Positions 25,401-36,277 of a DNA stretch of 64,000 nucleotides are shown one piece after another. Numbering within the stretch: position 1 is the stretch's first letter; the number at the start of each line of letters is the position of its first letter. Under the pieces are notes generated by a model, which saw nothing but the letters and a program-made list of their open reading frames with translations, did not search any database and had not been told where the DNA came from. The DNA is taken from the NCBI RefSeq assembly GCF_000003605.2, contig NW_003109576.1:82954-146953 (forward strand), in the 5' to 3' direction. The position numbers were made by a program, and so were the translations under genes. The DNA is from Saccoglossus kowalevskii. Taxonomy: Eukaryota; Hemichordata; Enteropneusta; Harrimaniidae.

Positions 25401-27207
25401 TCTGTGGGATATATCAATGGGAGTGAATCACAAAAGTTAGGATTGTTGATGGAAAGGACATCATCAATATATCTAAATGTAAAATATCTATCAATCGTGA
25501 TTTCAATTTACCATGTGGTATTGTACTATATAACGTGGAAAAGTCGAATGTTTTAATAGACTTTATTTCAGATAAAGATTTAGATCCAAAAGTTCTTTAG
25601 AATTGTGCAATATCCACATGTGATTAACGCCACTCCTGGAGAAGACAGTGTCACAGAACTTTTGAATTCCTTCTTTAATGGCAGACAGTATTGTAGTTAA
25701 TGTTTAAGACAATTCTTTAGTTGAACAATTAGAATTGTGTAGTTTTGGCATTCAATACAAGCCGGGCAAGTCATCATTCTCAACTCTGGCTGGTATTTTA
25801 AGAGAAACCATGAAAGACTTGTGATTCGCCTGGATTTCTTCCTCAGTAAAAGTGGTTTGTCTATAAGTAGGATTACCAGATGTATGGGTTAACCCTAGTT
25901 CCTGAATAAGCCTTGTGTAGTAATACGACTTATGTTTTACATATAAAAACAATGTTGTTGGAAGCTTTATCTGCAGGAACAACAACATACCTGTAATGAA
26001 GAGAAGACAAACATTTCAGAGCAATATGATCTTTAAATACTGACTTAGGTTTTCTATTCACACAAGATTTTAATTTGTGAATGCGTTTCAGTATCAAAGA
26101 TCTAATTGACTTAACCATCCAGAAAGACTGTCAAGCTCAACTTTCTCTCTTTTTGTTCACTTCCTGACATATTCTTTAACAGAGTCCATGATGATCTTAA
26201 AATTATGGCTCCAGTTGATGGGTTGGGCTTCTCTAAACTTTGGTCCATATGAAACTACCTTGCGGAGGTTTTTATGTTCAATAATGTTTAGATCGACTGT
26301 CACATGATCAGCAGGACCATATTTGAATTTAGAAAGAGAGCAAAACTATTTCTGGATAATTGGCGTAGTAATACCCATAAAAATACCTTTAACACAATAA
26401 AATGGCCCAAATATTTTCAGCTGTTCGGTGACCACTTCCAGTGCATTTGCAATTCGTTTAGGTTTTGCACGCTGTTTTGTCATTTTTCAAATGAAAAAAT
26501 CTGTGAAAATGAACCATCAATACATTCAAGTGTTTTGTAAGTAGAGCGTGACAGTTTTGAAATCGGTGGCCATTGAGTGATATGTATTTTTGCTGTCAAT
26601 AGCTTCAACATCAATGTTATCATCAGCTTCTTGGAACAATGATTGCTGGTACACAGATCCCATGTGCGAGATCTGTCTTCTCAGCCGCTGTAAGGAATGC
26701 ATTGAGTTCATCATAGCTTGCACACATCCCATATGCGTTGAGAGTCTGGATAAGGTTTCTGCTGCCGTATTTGTGTTGTAGTTGTAACATAAGGCCAATG
26801 TAAAATGATGGAATAAATTGCATTTTACCACGCCTACTACAGTAGATACTACAGTCTGCAATTGACAGATATTTCCGTCTTATATCATTTCTTGATATGC
26901 AGTTCGGATTCACTGAATGAAATGCTTCTTTGTCAAACAACCATTGAAGGACATTTTGAAGAGATTCAGGGACAAAAACTTCTGATGCATTCAGGTCAAG
27001 GTCTTGAGCATTTGAGTATTCATTTGTTGTTTCTAACTTCTCAATATCCTTCCGAATAATCCCAACAGCATTGTGGAGAATCTGATCTTCTGACCTTCCA
27101 TCTTCATTGTCCTCATCCTTAAGTATCACTGGTTCGATATTGGATTCCAACAATGACTGTATTTTTACAATGACTCGTATATTACAAAATACTAATCTAC
27201 ACTCCAT
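22474..27207 (-). pseudogene. Degraded large single-ORF repeat protein with PIN/FEN-like nuclease motifs
   Basis: Minus-strand fragments in several frames follow one order. 27207-26600 is the N-terminal part (GKMQFIPSFYIGL, YGMCASYDE, ADDNIDVEAIDSKNTYH). Then 24962-24624 (VIPFWTCLNAKATP, SDMATIYTTLKRG), about 24560-24430 (AGKQFYRATRGLTLVYEAL), 23969-23742 (MTDPFDANSHPQLLVN), 23170-22826 (ESDTRMLLHA, SLDTDVMV) and 22947-22474 (VHSLTGCDTVSSFCGI). The ESDTR, DTDV and GCDTVSSFCGI motifs resemble the acidic residues and helical segment of FEN/XPG-type nucleases. I recognise this as a multicopy, uncharacterised animal family that behaves like a mobile gene. Stops and frame changes show this copy is dead. 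A Penelope-like element interrupts it at about 26400-24983. Confidence 0.65.
24983..26400 (-). mobile_element. Penelope-like reverse transcriptase element, degenerate, nested
   Basis: Minus-strand reading gives, in order, a GPKFREAQPINW segment (about 26250), RYVVVPADKASNN (about 26000), NPTYRQTTFTEEEI, LPGLY followed by a stop and MPKLH (about 25740), then FSTLYSTIPHG and RYIDDVLSINNP (about 25550-25440). Next come LDIYLKFDNNGHFSTRLYDKRD and PAYGVYISQLILYGRA (25417-24983). The PADKA, YxDD (YIDD) and TLY.TIPH motifs fit Penelope-type reverse transcriptases. Several stops and frameshifts separate these blocks. No GIY-YIG endonuclease is visible. It sits inside the larger degraded ORF element, so it inserted later. 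Confidence 0.6.
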
Positions 27208-28434
27208 AACTCAAAATGTCATAGCGTTTGGTGACAATGATTTCATCTATATGGATTTATACATATATATCAAAACGTTGTGGAAGATATTCATGTCAGT
27301 AATAATTACATATTTTATAACATGCACAGTGTGATAATAAATATCTGTGACGTAGGATACTGCATTAAATATTAAACTAAAGCCAAAAAGACAAACACTT
27401 CCTAGAAACAGCTATCGAATCGTTCAAAAATATTCCCAAAATTCAATTTAATATGACTCATTAAACGTATGCGATTATCGCGCGCACTAGTTTGGAACGT
27501 AGACGCAGACGCGTCAATATAATTTACATATGAATAGCACACATTAACCTACTCTTCGTTAAACAACAGTTCGCTAATTAAAACATAATTTTTTGCATCT
27601 TATTACTATTTTCTTTGTATTCAGGTGATAAATAGATGATCGCATGCGGCTCAGAGTAATACACACACTGACTGTAATCACTCACTCGTGTGACAAACAG
27701 ACAATATTGTGAGAAATTCACCATAAGTATATGTTTGATATAAAGCATCCATGAATGCTACTTAGTACTTGCATATTATTTTTACTTTTGACTAAATTGT
27801 GCAGGACAGTGATACTTTCCAGTTATCGGATCATTTGCTGACGTCACTGACTATGGTCAAGTTTTTTACAGTCTTGTGTTTGTAATAAACAAAAAAGATT
27901 TTGGTGTCAAAAAATTAAAATTAATTGATAATGTACAGCGTAACCTGAAAACTAGGATAATTAGAATGGCGGCCACTTTGATAATGTTGCCATGGAGGGA
28001 CTTTTGGTAATTTTTGTTTTTTGAGGTAGTCTGTACCCATATCAAATCAATCAAAATTAGCTGGTAGTACTCCACTTGCCATCCCACCTCTAAATGCTGG
28101 TCTAATCTGCAGGCCTGTAGTCAGTGTATATATGTATGTTTTCCATATTCCAGCGACAGGTTATGACATTATAAACCTATAAAACATGGTGATATCCGAT
28201 ATTCCCATACAACTAAGTTGTTAAGGAGAAAGTCACCATTTCAAACTATGATTGAAAAACGTGTTTGGCCATTTTTCCTCTGGTATGATGTACATATATA
28301 ATTTATGATATCATTGTTGTCCCAACCGAATACATGCCCCGACTATAATCGACTATATAGTTATTCTCTATGAATGTGTGTGGTCATAAATTGAACGTTA
28401 TCTGACTCTCTACTCTGCTCGTTTCAACACTTAC

Positions 28435-28600
28435 CTGAAATGGATGTTGCTCGCTAGTCAATAATACATCCTCTTAAACAAATGTAGTTTTCTGAAAATA
28501 AAAATCAGGAGGCGGAACGTGTGCATAATTCCAAGCCGGTGCTAGGACGCTACCACTATGAAAAGGGGGAAAAACAGTGGTGACTATGTTCACGAGTCAA
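28435..28600 (-). promoter_or_regulatory. Promoter-proximal region and non-coding 5' exon of the left NXPE gene
   Basis: On the minus strand this block aligns with 53610-53766 in front of the right NXPE gene. Shared words are GCGTCCTAGCAC, CCTGATTTT and ATTTCAG followed by the donor GTAAGT and GTTGAAAC. The exon would end at 28435. No ATG-led frame in it continues into the first coding exon, so I take it as 5' UTR. The transcription start is not defined. Confidence 0.5.
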
Positions 28601-29289
28601 CACAATAGATATATTGCAATTATTTGGAACACCTACAGATAGTAAAATTCAATACAATCAGGGATCTCTCCGCGCTATATAAGTCAGGCAGTAACTGTAT
28701 AATATCATCACGTCATAGATTCGCCCCGATAACCAAAATAATCAATAGAGTCGTTTCATATTAAAATTTTCAAAACAAAAACATGCTTTTATTTGCGCCA
28801 TGCATTATAAAAACGCGTCATCACACAAATAAAAATGCATTTATGTGCCGTGACCTCGTGCATATATAATTAATTATTGGATAATTTCGTATAAGCGTTT
28901 GCCTGTTATTTTAGAATAAAGCACATACATATGATGTGTATTGCAGCAGCTGTCCTTCTGTAAGAAGCTAACTGAAAATCAATGCACGTTTCAAACTGTG
29001 ACCAGTGTTTGTTTCTTTTTTTATTTTACATTCATCAATTGTTATGATATGGCCACCTAGACGCAATTAAAAACAAAATATTTAACAGACTAATGTATGT
29101 GTTCGTGTTCTTCCCTTTACTTTACGCTCTAATACTGTTATTTATCTCATTCAATATGTACAAGAGAAACTGAAAGATCAAGATTGTTTAAACGATAAAC
29201 AAACAGCGTAATTTGTAGTTGGTCTGATATGCTTCCCAGTGCAAATAGTTTAGTCATTCTAGCAAAAATGGGGGGGGGGGGGCAACTCG
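28601..29289. other. Intergenic; no gene seen
   Basis: AT-rich DNA upstream of the left NXPE promoter region. It ends in a run of about 14 G at 29270-29283. Confidence 0.4.
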
Positions 29290-29590
29290 TCACAAATTAC
29301 AACAGAAATAATTTCTTCACAGTGCCTTTCGGAAAGGTATCTAGATTGACATACTAAATGTCTAGGAAAATCTAGGCTTCCGAAATATACTTAATTTGCA
29401 TATATTCAAAATGTCCGTTTTGCACATTTTTACAACATGGAAATATAACTATTTGAACATATCTTTAATTCTAGATGAGGTATTTAAAAAAATTATGATG
29501 CTATGGTACTATTTTGAGTTGGAGAAGGTATGAGAGTGCCAAATGTGTTGATTGAGTAGATTAAAATTAGCATAAATTAGCATGAAGATA
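29290..29590 (+). repeat. Inverted terminal repeat, left arm (DIRS-like element)
   Basis: Aligns with the reverse complement of 30400-30715. Identity is highest in the outer 200 bp and fades toward the interior. Confidence 0.75.
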
Positions 29591-30399
29591 TATTTTCCAT
29601 TGGGCTTGTTCGTCAAATAGATGTGCTCCCCAACATGTGAGGGAGGCATCCGTTTCCAGGGTCATAGGTTGCCTGAGGTTGGCAATTTCTGACCACCAGG
29701 TCAAGGCATCCCTCGCTTGGCCGAGAGTGTTTCTCACCTCTCCAGTTCCCGTATGAAAGCCCGGTGTTGCAACAAAAGTGCGCTGTAATGGGCGGCTGCG
29801 TAGCGCGGCCTGTGGGAACTACCCTGCGAACTGCTGACATCATTACGATGATCCACATTAGTCCTCATAGGGACACAGAGGAAACGCTGACTGAGCGTTT
29901 GGCTAGGTCGCTTAGGCAACGGGCCTGTGGTGACCAAACCAAGCTCACCTCTGTGTCAAACTCCCTGGCCAGGAACACCAACTGATGTGTTGGCTGACGG
30001 TGGGACTTGCTTGATTTACTAGGAAGCACAACTGGTCTAGAAAATCTGGGGTTAGTTTGTTTGACTAACCACCCCATGTTGGGTTGTGTAGCAACTAGCC
30101 ATCTAGGTACACGTTGATGTGTACCGAGGTGATGTGTACCGGCGCAGCAGTAGCACCACCTGTTTCCACACTCTGGTGAATATGTATGTTCAGCACTCGG
30201 CGGGATCCAAAACAATACCGAATGCAGGATTCTGGATTCCGAAGTGACAGTCCTACCTAGAGTGACTGTTTCAGAATCGGGGGGGGGATGAACATCAGGT
30301 CACTAGAATGGATGTTCCCCCCTCACCCCACGGTGTGGCTCACGGAGTCATTACGAGGAACAGACCGCCCGAGGCTGCACACTTAAATGATACTATTTT

Positions 30400-30715
30400 G
30401 ACGGCCATATTGGATTTATGCAACCATTTGCATTTGTTATTCAGTCAAATTTTTCACAATCACATACATTCACACACACCAAACCAACTTGAATATCTAA
30501 AAAATGTCATCTAGAATTCAAGATATGTCCTAATAGTTATATTTTCCATGTCTTAAAGATACACCAAACGGCTATTTTGAATATATGCAAATTAGGTAAT
30601 TTCGGAAACCTAGATTTTCCTAGACTTTTAGTATGTCAATATAGGCACCTTCCCGGAATGTATTGTGAAGAAATTATTTCTGTTGCCATTTGTGATGGGT
30701 CAAACTATAAATTGA
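30400..30715 (-). repeat. Inverted terminal repeat, right arm (DIRS-like element)
   Basis: Partner of the left arm at 29290-29590. The outer end reads, on the minus strand, CATCACAAATGGCAACAGAA, against CGTCACAAATTACAACAGAA in the left arm. Confidence 0.75.
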
Positions 30716-31781
30716 CTGGACTACAAAGTCAGATTTGATGTATAACTGCTTATACCAAAATTATATTTTTCACTAATAAGGCATCTGTCTTTACATTTGT
30801 TTGTATTTATCATAGGTATTTGTTTCTGTTGAGGCTAACAACAATATCGAAAATAAATCTGCAAGAAATGGCATTGCAATAGCAGTACTAATCATTGTAA
30901 CATACATTATTACGAAATATTTCAATGATATATAATTCAAAAAAATAATATTTTGCAGGTTATTCATCCAGAGGGCCCGAATGTAAAGGAAAACAATCAT
31001 GTCTCAAGGTTAACAGAACATGATGACTAACTGTGGATGATGCTGTACAGCAATACGAAGCAGCAGGAAGATAATGTATCAATAGATTTCTACACAATAG
31101 ACATGTCTTAAATTGTTGCATTAACATCTTAATACAAATTTAATCTAGGAAATGACATTATATACATCAACGTTCACTGTCATTTTACTTTTGTTTGTCA
31201 GTCATTTCTTTTTGGGGATGGAAATAAAGACATGACTAAATGATCACCAAATACAGCTAAAGTGGCATTAACTCAATCAATGTGTCTTTACAAAATAAAA
31301 AAAAATATTGGGTTAGAAAATTGCAAGAACTAAACATATGGCCAGCTTTCATTTACTTTAATATGACTTAGACAATAATTTTATGATTGACAATTATCTA
31401 TAGGGACACTTTAGGACCATGGTGATTAACGAATATTTTTAAACAATATTGTCTAATCTACATTGCCCTTTAATAGTCAAAAATAAACTATTTGAACTTA
31501 TTTTTAATAGAAAAATAAATTATATATCAGTTTCATTTATTATCTATGACCACATAACTCGCAATCCCATTATTTCAAAAAAGAAGCAATATTCCCCCTA
31601 ACTGAAATTGTCTTTCTGATAATTCTTCAAGTGGAGTGCCAGAGGTGTTTCTATATACAATGGATACGTACAATGACAAATTTTATTGACTTTTATTGAA
31701 GCATGTTCAACATAATGCACTGATAAATTAATTATCACAACACATTTAACAACAATTTAGAAATAAAAGAAAACGCTCTAA
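30716..31781. other. Intergenic; no gene seen
   Basis: Very AT-rich sequence with no supported feature. Confidence 0.4.
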
Positions 31782-32170
31782 TTATTTATTTATTGAAATA
31801 TGTTCTATTTTGATCATAGTCTTTGGTTTGCATTTGAGCAGACGTGCTTCTAAAGGGGATTTTGAAAGCATAACTGCAAGCAGGATCATCTCAGTAAGTG
31901 GAAGTGTGTGTTGATCCATAATTTTAAATGTAATCAAGCTTGAATCATCTTTGTTTACATAATGTTGTAGTGGTTCTATGAGACTTGTGATGTTGCAAGG
32001 AAAGGAACTGAATATGTCAATGGTATTTGCTATTGTTTGAAGTGACACTGAACGTTTAGTTAGTGTTTTTACCTTTATACTCCACGGTACAATCACAGAC
32101 TGTTCTTATCTTGCTGCTTTATTAGAAACGTCCTACCTTCAACCGACACTTTCGTCTTCTTTTCATTAAA
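31782..32170 (-). pseudogene. Exon-like segment of an unrecognised protein, with a one-base frame break
   Basis: On the minus strand, from about 32170, a frame reads CMFELYFNEKKTKVSVEGR and then FLIKQQDKN. The downstream frame starting SVIVPWSIKVKTL runs about 105 residues to a stop at 31782 and includes CNITSLIEPLQHYVNKDD and PLTEMILLAVMLSKSP. The two are in different frames with no intron between them, so either one base was lost or gained or my reading of the junction is wrong. The composition looks protein-like, but I recognise no family. It may belong with the segments at 32215-32409 and 35432-35979. Confidence 0.35.
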
Positions 32171-32214
32171 GTAGAGTTCAAACATACACGTGAACTGGGC
32201 TAAACTAACAAGTC

Positions 32215-32409
32215 TACAGGTATATTTATTTTGTTATTATCTGGTTGATTCGCTTTTCCAAAAACACCCCAACGTAATATTGTTTTGATGACAGATAGGT
32301 CGTTGTCATTACCATGTAAGAAATGGAACCATAATACTGAAGCTGTAACTGAACTGTGGTAGTTGTAAAGTGAATCACAGGCAACAGAATGGTTACAAGC
32401 TGGCACATT
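32215..32409 (-). CDS. Possible exon of the same unrecognised protein
   Basis: It follows a plausible acceptor (AAATGTGCCAG). The frame reads CNHSVACDSLYNYHSS, ASVLWFHFLHGNDNDL and RWGVFGKANQPDNNK, then either a GTAGAC donor or a stop shortly after. The amino-acid composition looks genuine but no domain is recognised. Overlapping frames on either strand are less convincing. Confidence 0.3.
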
Positions 32410-32439
32410 TGAATTTGATATTTAAAACTAATATTATTC

Positions 32440-32570
32440 AATGTATTATCATGTTTGAAAGAAGTCCATGCATACGTGGCCAAGATCTGATTCTGGAATG
32501 GCAAAAAATGCTAGATTTTAATGAATATTCAACTCTGAAATGGTCGCCATTCTTGAATTATGAAATTAAC
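32440..32570 (+). repeat. Solo dispersed copy of the repeat that forms the array at 63.3-64 kb
   Basis: AAGTCCATGCATACG, then GATCTGATTCTGGAATGG, then GATTTTAATG and AAATGGTCGCCAT match, in order, the unit at 63380-63480 (AATCCATCCATGCAT, GATCCGGTTCTGGAATTG, GATTTTGATG, AAATGGCCATCAT). This supports a dispersed repeat that also occurs in tandem. Confidence 0.5.
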
Positions 32571-32988
32571 GCACTGTGTTACATTATGTATGCTCTTTTA
32601 AATTTGAACACTATTAATTCAGCACAGGTATTAATGGTAATATAAACAAACAACAAAATATTCACCAATTATATATACAACTAATTTATCATTTTGTTTA
32701 CTCTCATAGTTTCTTATAGAATATGATATGAATTTAAAAAAAAATTAAAACACAGTACAACAATGAATCCAAACAGAATTTGGCGGGAAAAACATCACAC
32801 AGTATTTGACTGAGGTTTAAAAATAAATAAATGTTGGGAAATATATATATCAATACTTGTATACAGATGTATCATATAACAAGATATACAACACGTGTTT
32901 GCATCGTAACACAATGAAGGATACAATCAATATTTATGTGATAACATATGAACATCTAAGCTATCATGCGAAAATGTTGTTTTTGTTG

Positions 32989-33188
32989 TTCACGCATTTA
33001 TGACGAAATATTTCTGTTCATTGTGATACCAGTTTATACTGCAGTTCATGTCAATCTGCGCATGCGTGGACTACAGGACTGCGGTTTTATGGCTGCATGA
33101 GGACGCTCTACACATCCGCAAATTGACGTAACTTGAATTCTGGTATCACAACGAACAGAAATGTTCATATTTCGTCATAAATGCGTGA
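32989..33188. mobile_element. 200-bp palindromic MITE
   Basis: The two halves are inverted copies of each other. Each arm starts TTCACGCATTTATGACG and continues with AAATAT, CTGTTC(A/G)TTGTGATACCAG and GTCAATYTGCG. It has no coding capacity and could fold into one long hairpin as RNA. Confidence 0.7.
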
Positions 33189-33592
33189 AATTTGGGAAAA
33201 TGTATGATATATGTGATCGGTTGACATTCTCCAATAGCCCAGTGTCGTAGATGCACTCAAAACTGGTTTGGACAAGATATTGTTGAGATGTGGTTAGAAA
33301 GCATTTCGAACTAATAGTGACCTAATAGTGACCTAATAGCAACTTACTACATTACAGCAGTTGAAAATAATCAAGGTTTCCCTAAGATCGTGAGAAGAGA
33401 TTTTGAGTGATCACAAAAACTAGCTAGCCACGAAAGTAATGGACTTCGCCATAGCAAACATCAGTTTCCAGTTCCTCTGTTTCTAAGTGAATGTCGTACC
33501 ATTAATATGCACAAAATATATCACACTAGAGTACATTAAAATGTAAAATGTGGAATTGACTAACGCAGTTAGAAACGACGAATTACAAATAT

Positions 33593-34695
33593 TTTTATTT
33601 TTTTTTATTTATTTTTATTTATTTATTTCACCAGAAAGACCATTATAACAGAACTTATAAACAAAATACAATAGTAGTAATTCCGGCGTGGACCATGGAA
33701 ATAGTCCTTATGGACTAGTCCAGTTCATGGCCCAGACTGTCAAGTAGAAATTTACAATTTACTGGTAAAGGAAAGGAAAATTACTATTTACATAACGAAA
33801 ATTAAAAGGTAATCTATATGATTTAGATATAAATATGACTAAACAAATTATGTGTAATAATAATATAAACGAACTACTGGTACAACGAAAAGAGAAATTG
33901 TTTTTTTTTTGCAGAGAAATGGGAGGTAATCGAGGAATTTAACAAAGCAAATAATGTTTCATTTCTTATTTAAATTTGTTTCTGTTGTTGATGTTTTTGA
34001 GGGAGTCTGCAAGTGAATTCCAGTGTTTTACTGCAGCAAATTTAAAATTATGTTGTAAAACTATAAGTTGAGCAACAGGAAATGAAAAGTTACCGCTAGA
34101 CACTGAACTTGTGGGATTGCAATGTGGGTAATCATTAACATACTTACTGAGACTATGTGCATATCTGTTGTGTTTAAGGTCGAAGATAAATAGGCAGGTT
34201 TGTAATTTACAAAGTTTGTGAATATCAAGGATGCGTAATTGAATAAAAAGAGGAGCAGAATGTGCTTTAAAGTGCGAGAAGGTGATAAGGCGCACAACTT
34301 TTTTTTGTAAGAGCAGAACTGGTTCAAGAAGTGTTGGGTATGTGTTTCCCCAGATTTCAATACAGTACATTAAGTGTGGGAGAATAAGTGTGTTGTAAAG
34401 TAGGATGAGAGTTGATCTGGGAACATAGTGACGAATGCGAGATATAATGCCCACTTTGGGACTAATGGTTTTCACAATTTTTTCAATATGAGAATTCCAA
34501 TTAACTCATGGGTCAATGGTTACTCGCAGATAAGTGGCTTTAGACACGCCCTCTATCAACGTATCATTGATTGCGAGTTTTCTCTCCACTTTTACTTTTC
34601 TTTGCGGGGTTTTCAGGATTATATAGTTTTTTTTTTACATTAATTGTTAATTTATTAGCATTGCACCACTGTACAACATTTTCGAAATCATTATT
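33593..34695 (-). mobile_element. 5'-truncated LINE (Jockey/CR1-group reverse transcriptase, 3' end)
   Basis: The minus-strand reading gives the end of a non-LTR reverse transcriptase: WCNANKLTINVKKK, then after a frameshift KTISPKVGIISRIRHYVPR, TLILLYNTLILPHLMYCIEI, WGNTYPTLLEPVLLLQKK and the C-terminal HWNSLADSLKNI (34475-33966). After the stop there is a short 3' UTR with AGGACTATTTCCATGGTCCAC, and a terminal AAATAAAT/AAAAATA tail ending at about 33593. A simple-repeat tail is typical of CR1/L2-like LINEs. Endonuclease and ORF1 are missing, as expected for a copy truncated during reverse transcription. Confidence 0.8.
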
Positions 34696-35431
34696 AATAT
34701 TAGAAAATATTAATATTAAATAAAATGACAATTGAATATCCAAACGTTTATTAATTCAGTGACATATTTAGCAGAGTATACAGTAACAAGTAAAACATAC
34801 CGACGTCCTATATGTGGTCAATGCAGCTAAAACTGAACGTCTGATCCAATACATATGAATAAATGTAATAGTCACTGAAATTCAATATCATAACAGAAGG
34901 AAAATAGAACAAAATATATTAATTGATACAGGATGCTAATGTTCACTGATAGAAAAATAGATGTGCTCAGGATGTAAAATATTGCAACAGTATTTTGAAA
35001 TATAACTGTTATAACTGCTCTAGTGTTGATTCCAATGTGGGAGAGATAACTGATAAACGACCAAAATATGGCATCAATGCCTGCCTCGTAAAATGATACA
35101 AAAAAAGAAAATATGCCGAATTTCAATACAAACAATTTCATTCCAAAAATAGCAAGTTGAAATAAGCTTTCTGTGCAATGTAACTGAACATTTTCTCTTT
35201 CTAAATAATGTCCATCACCCAAACACCAACATTAATTCGGCTCTAAAGTCTGGATAGTTGTCATATGATAAATGCAGCTCAAGTAATTTGAGCAGGTATG
35301 TGCTACTGGACGACGGCTTATACCAGTTTTACAAGTGATATGTTAGAGGATCTTAAGACATCACATCAGATCCTGTAATGAAACGTAGAAAGCTCTTCAA
35401 CAATAATCATTAATTTTACGTATATACCTCT

Positions 35432-35675
35432 ATATATGATTTCCCACTATCTTTTCTTCTGTATTCATTTGATATGGAAACTGTAACTGCTTTATAACTG
35501 TGGGTGGGCCTTTAACCTCATAGAACCTGTTGATATTGTCGCTAAAAATAGTACTGGAAAGTGGTTGGAGCATTTTTCTGCAAGGAACATAGGATGAAAT
35601 TGCTTGTTTAAATAGCTCACGTTTGCTTTCAGGTACAAACAAAACGTAAGCTTCAAGTAACTGCTGGAAATCACG
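35432..35675 (-). CDS. Possible last exon of an unrecognised gene
   Basis: It follows an ATAACCAG acceptor. The preferred frame reads RDFQQLLEAYVLFVPESKRE, LFKQAISSYVPCRKML, DNINRFYEVKGPPTV and ends NTEEKIVGNHI, then TAG. Codon choice and composition look like real protein. The frame does not join in phase with the obvious donor of the next exon upstream (35750), but would join to an earlier GTAGTT donor. The family is not recognised. Confidence 0.35.
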
Positions 35676-35749
35676 CTGGTTATTTCATTATTTTATTCCA
35701 TGATAAATGACTGTGTTAAACCAGTTGTAGTGTTTAGCTAAATAGAAAC

Positions 35750-35979
35750 CTTTGACAATAATTCTGCTTCCCATGAACTACGTGTGAAATCATGTCGTAG
35801 GAATAGAACTCTGTATATGTTTCAAATAGTGCAACATTCATAAAACTCCATCGAAAAGGCGATGAAACTTGATCCATTTTCCTACAAAAGTTAATAGCTG
35901 CTAAACGGTCACCATAAGAAAGTATTTTGTATTTTGACAACATGTCTTCCTCCTTCAAAGTAACCACAGCTGGATCAAT
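35750..35979 (-). CDS. Possible internal exon of the same unrecognised gene
   Basis: From a TTCATGTTTAG acceptor the frame reads IDPAVVTLKEEDML, SKYKILSYGDRLAAINFCRK and SPFRWSFMNVALFETYTEF to SYDMISHVV. No known domain is recognised. Earlier exons are not found. A Kolobok-like element lies just upstream, at 36278-38084. Confidence 0.35.
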
Positions 35980-36277
35980 CTAAACATGAATTAAAACAGA
36001 AAATTACTTCAAATATATGTTTACTTTGATATATCACATTTGATGCACTATATGTATTATTATATATAGCTGTACTAATGATGTGACAGGCAGATACACC
36101 TACAAACAAGTACACACATATTGACTACTGTAATACCGTAGCAATATAAAACATATATTAATATATCACCATGTGGTCAATGTGAGGACATTGCTTGATA
36201 CTAATTTAAAACAATTAGTATTCAATAAATTAAATGAGATTTATTTCACAATCTACCACCCATGCTCAAGGCATTAA

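Larger units (their letters stand above)
22220..28434 (-). other. 5' UTR intron of the left NXPE gene, filled with transposon remains
   Basis: This runs from the donor after the non-coding 5' exon (CAG then GTAAGT, donor at 28434 on the minus strand) to the acceptor just upstream of the start codon, and is about 6.2 kb. The matching intron of the right gene is only about 1.4 kb. The excess is close to the size of the inserted element at 22474-27207. Confidence 0.5.
29290..30715 (-). mobile_element. Internally deleted DIRS-like element with long inverted terminal repeats
   Basis: About 300 bp at 29290-29590 is repeated in inverted orientation at 30400-30715. Both outer ends carry CAACAGAAATAATTTCTTC, and both arms share GACATACTAAA(T/A)GTCTAGGAAA and TTTGCATATATTCAAAAT. 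The interior encodes, on the minus strand, the end of a reverse transcriptase and an RNase H start. Blocks read: FLAREFDTEVSLVWSP-like, then an interrupted RYAAAHYSALLLQHRAF-like segment, then LTWWSEIANLRQPMTLETDAS and a CWGAHL match to the TDAS..GWGA RNase H motif. DIRS retroelements are known for inverted terminal repeats and a tyrosine recombinase. No recombinase remains here. Several stops and frameshifts are present. Confidence 0.6.

Noticed and set aside
29270-29283. Run of 14 G as a possible functional G-tract
   Set aside because: Just outside the DIRS-like arm. A mononucleotide run with no other support, and possibly a sequencing artefact.
34872-35222. 116-residue hydrophobic frame on the minus strand
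   Set aside because: Rich in Phe/Ile/Tyr as expected from AT-rich DNA. No splice support and no motif, though it lies near exon-like segments.
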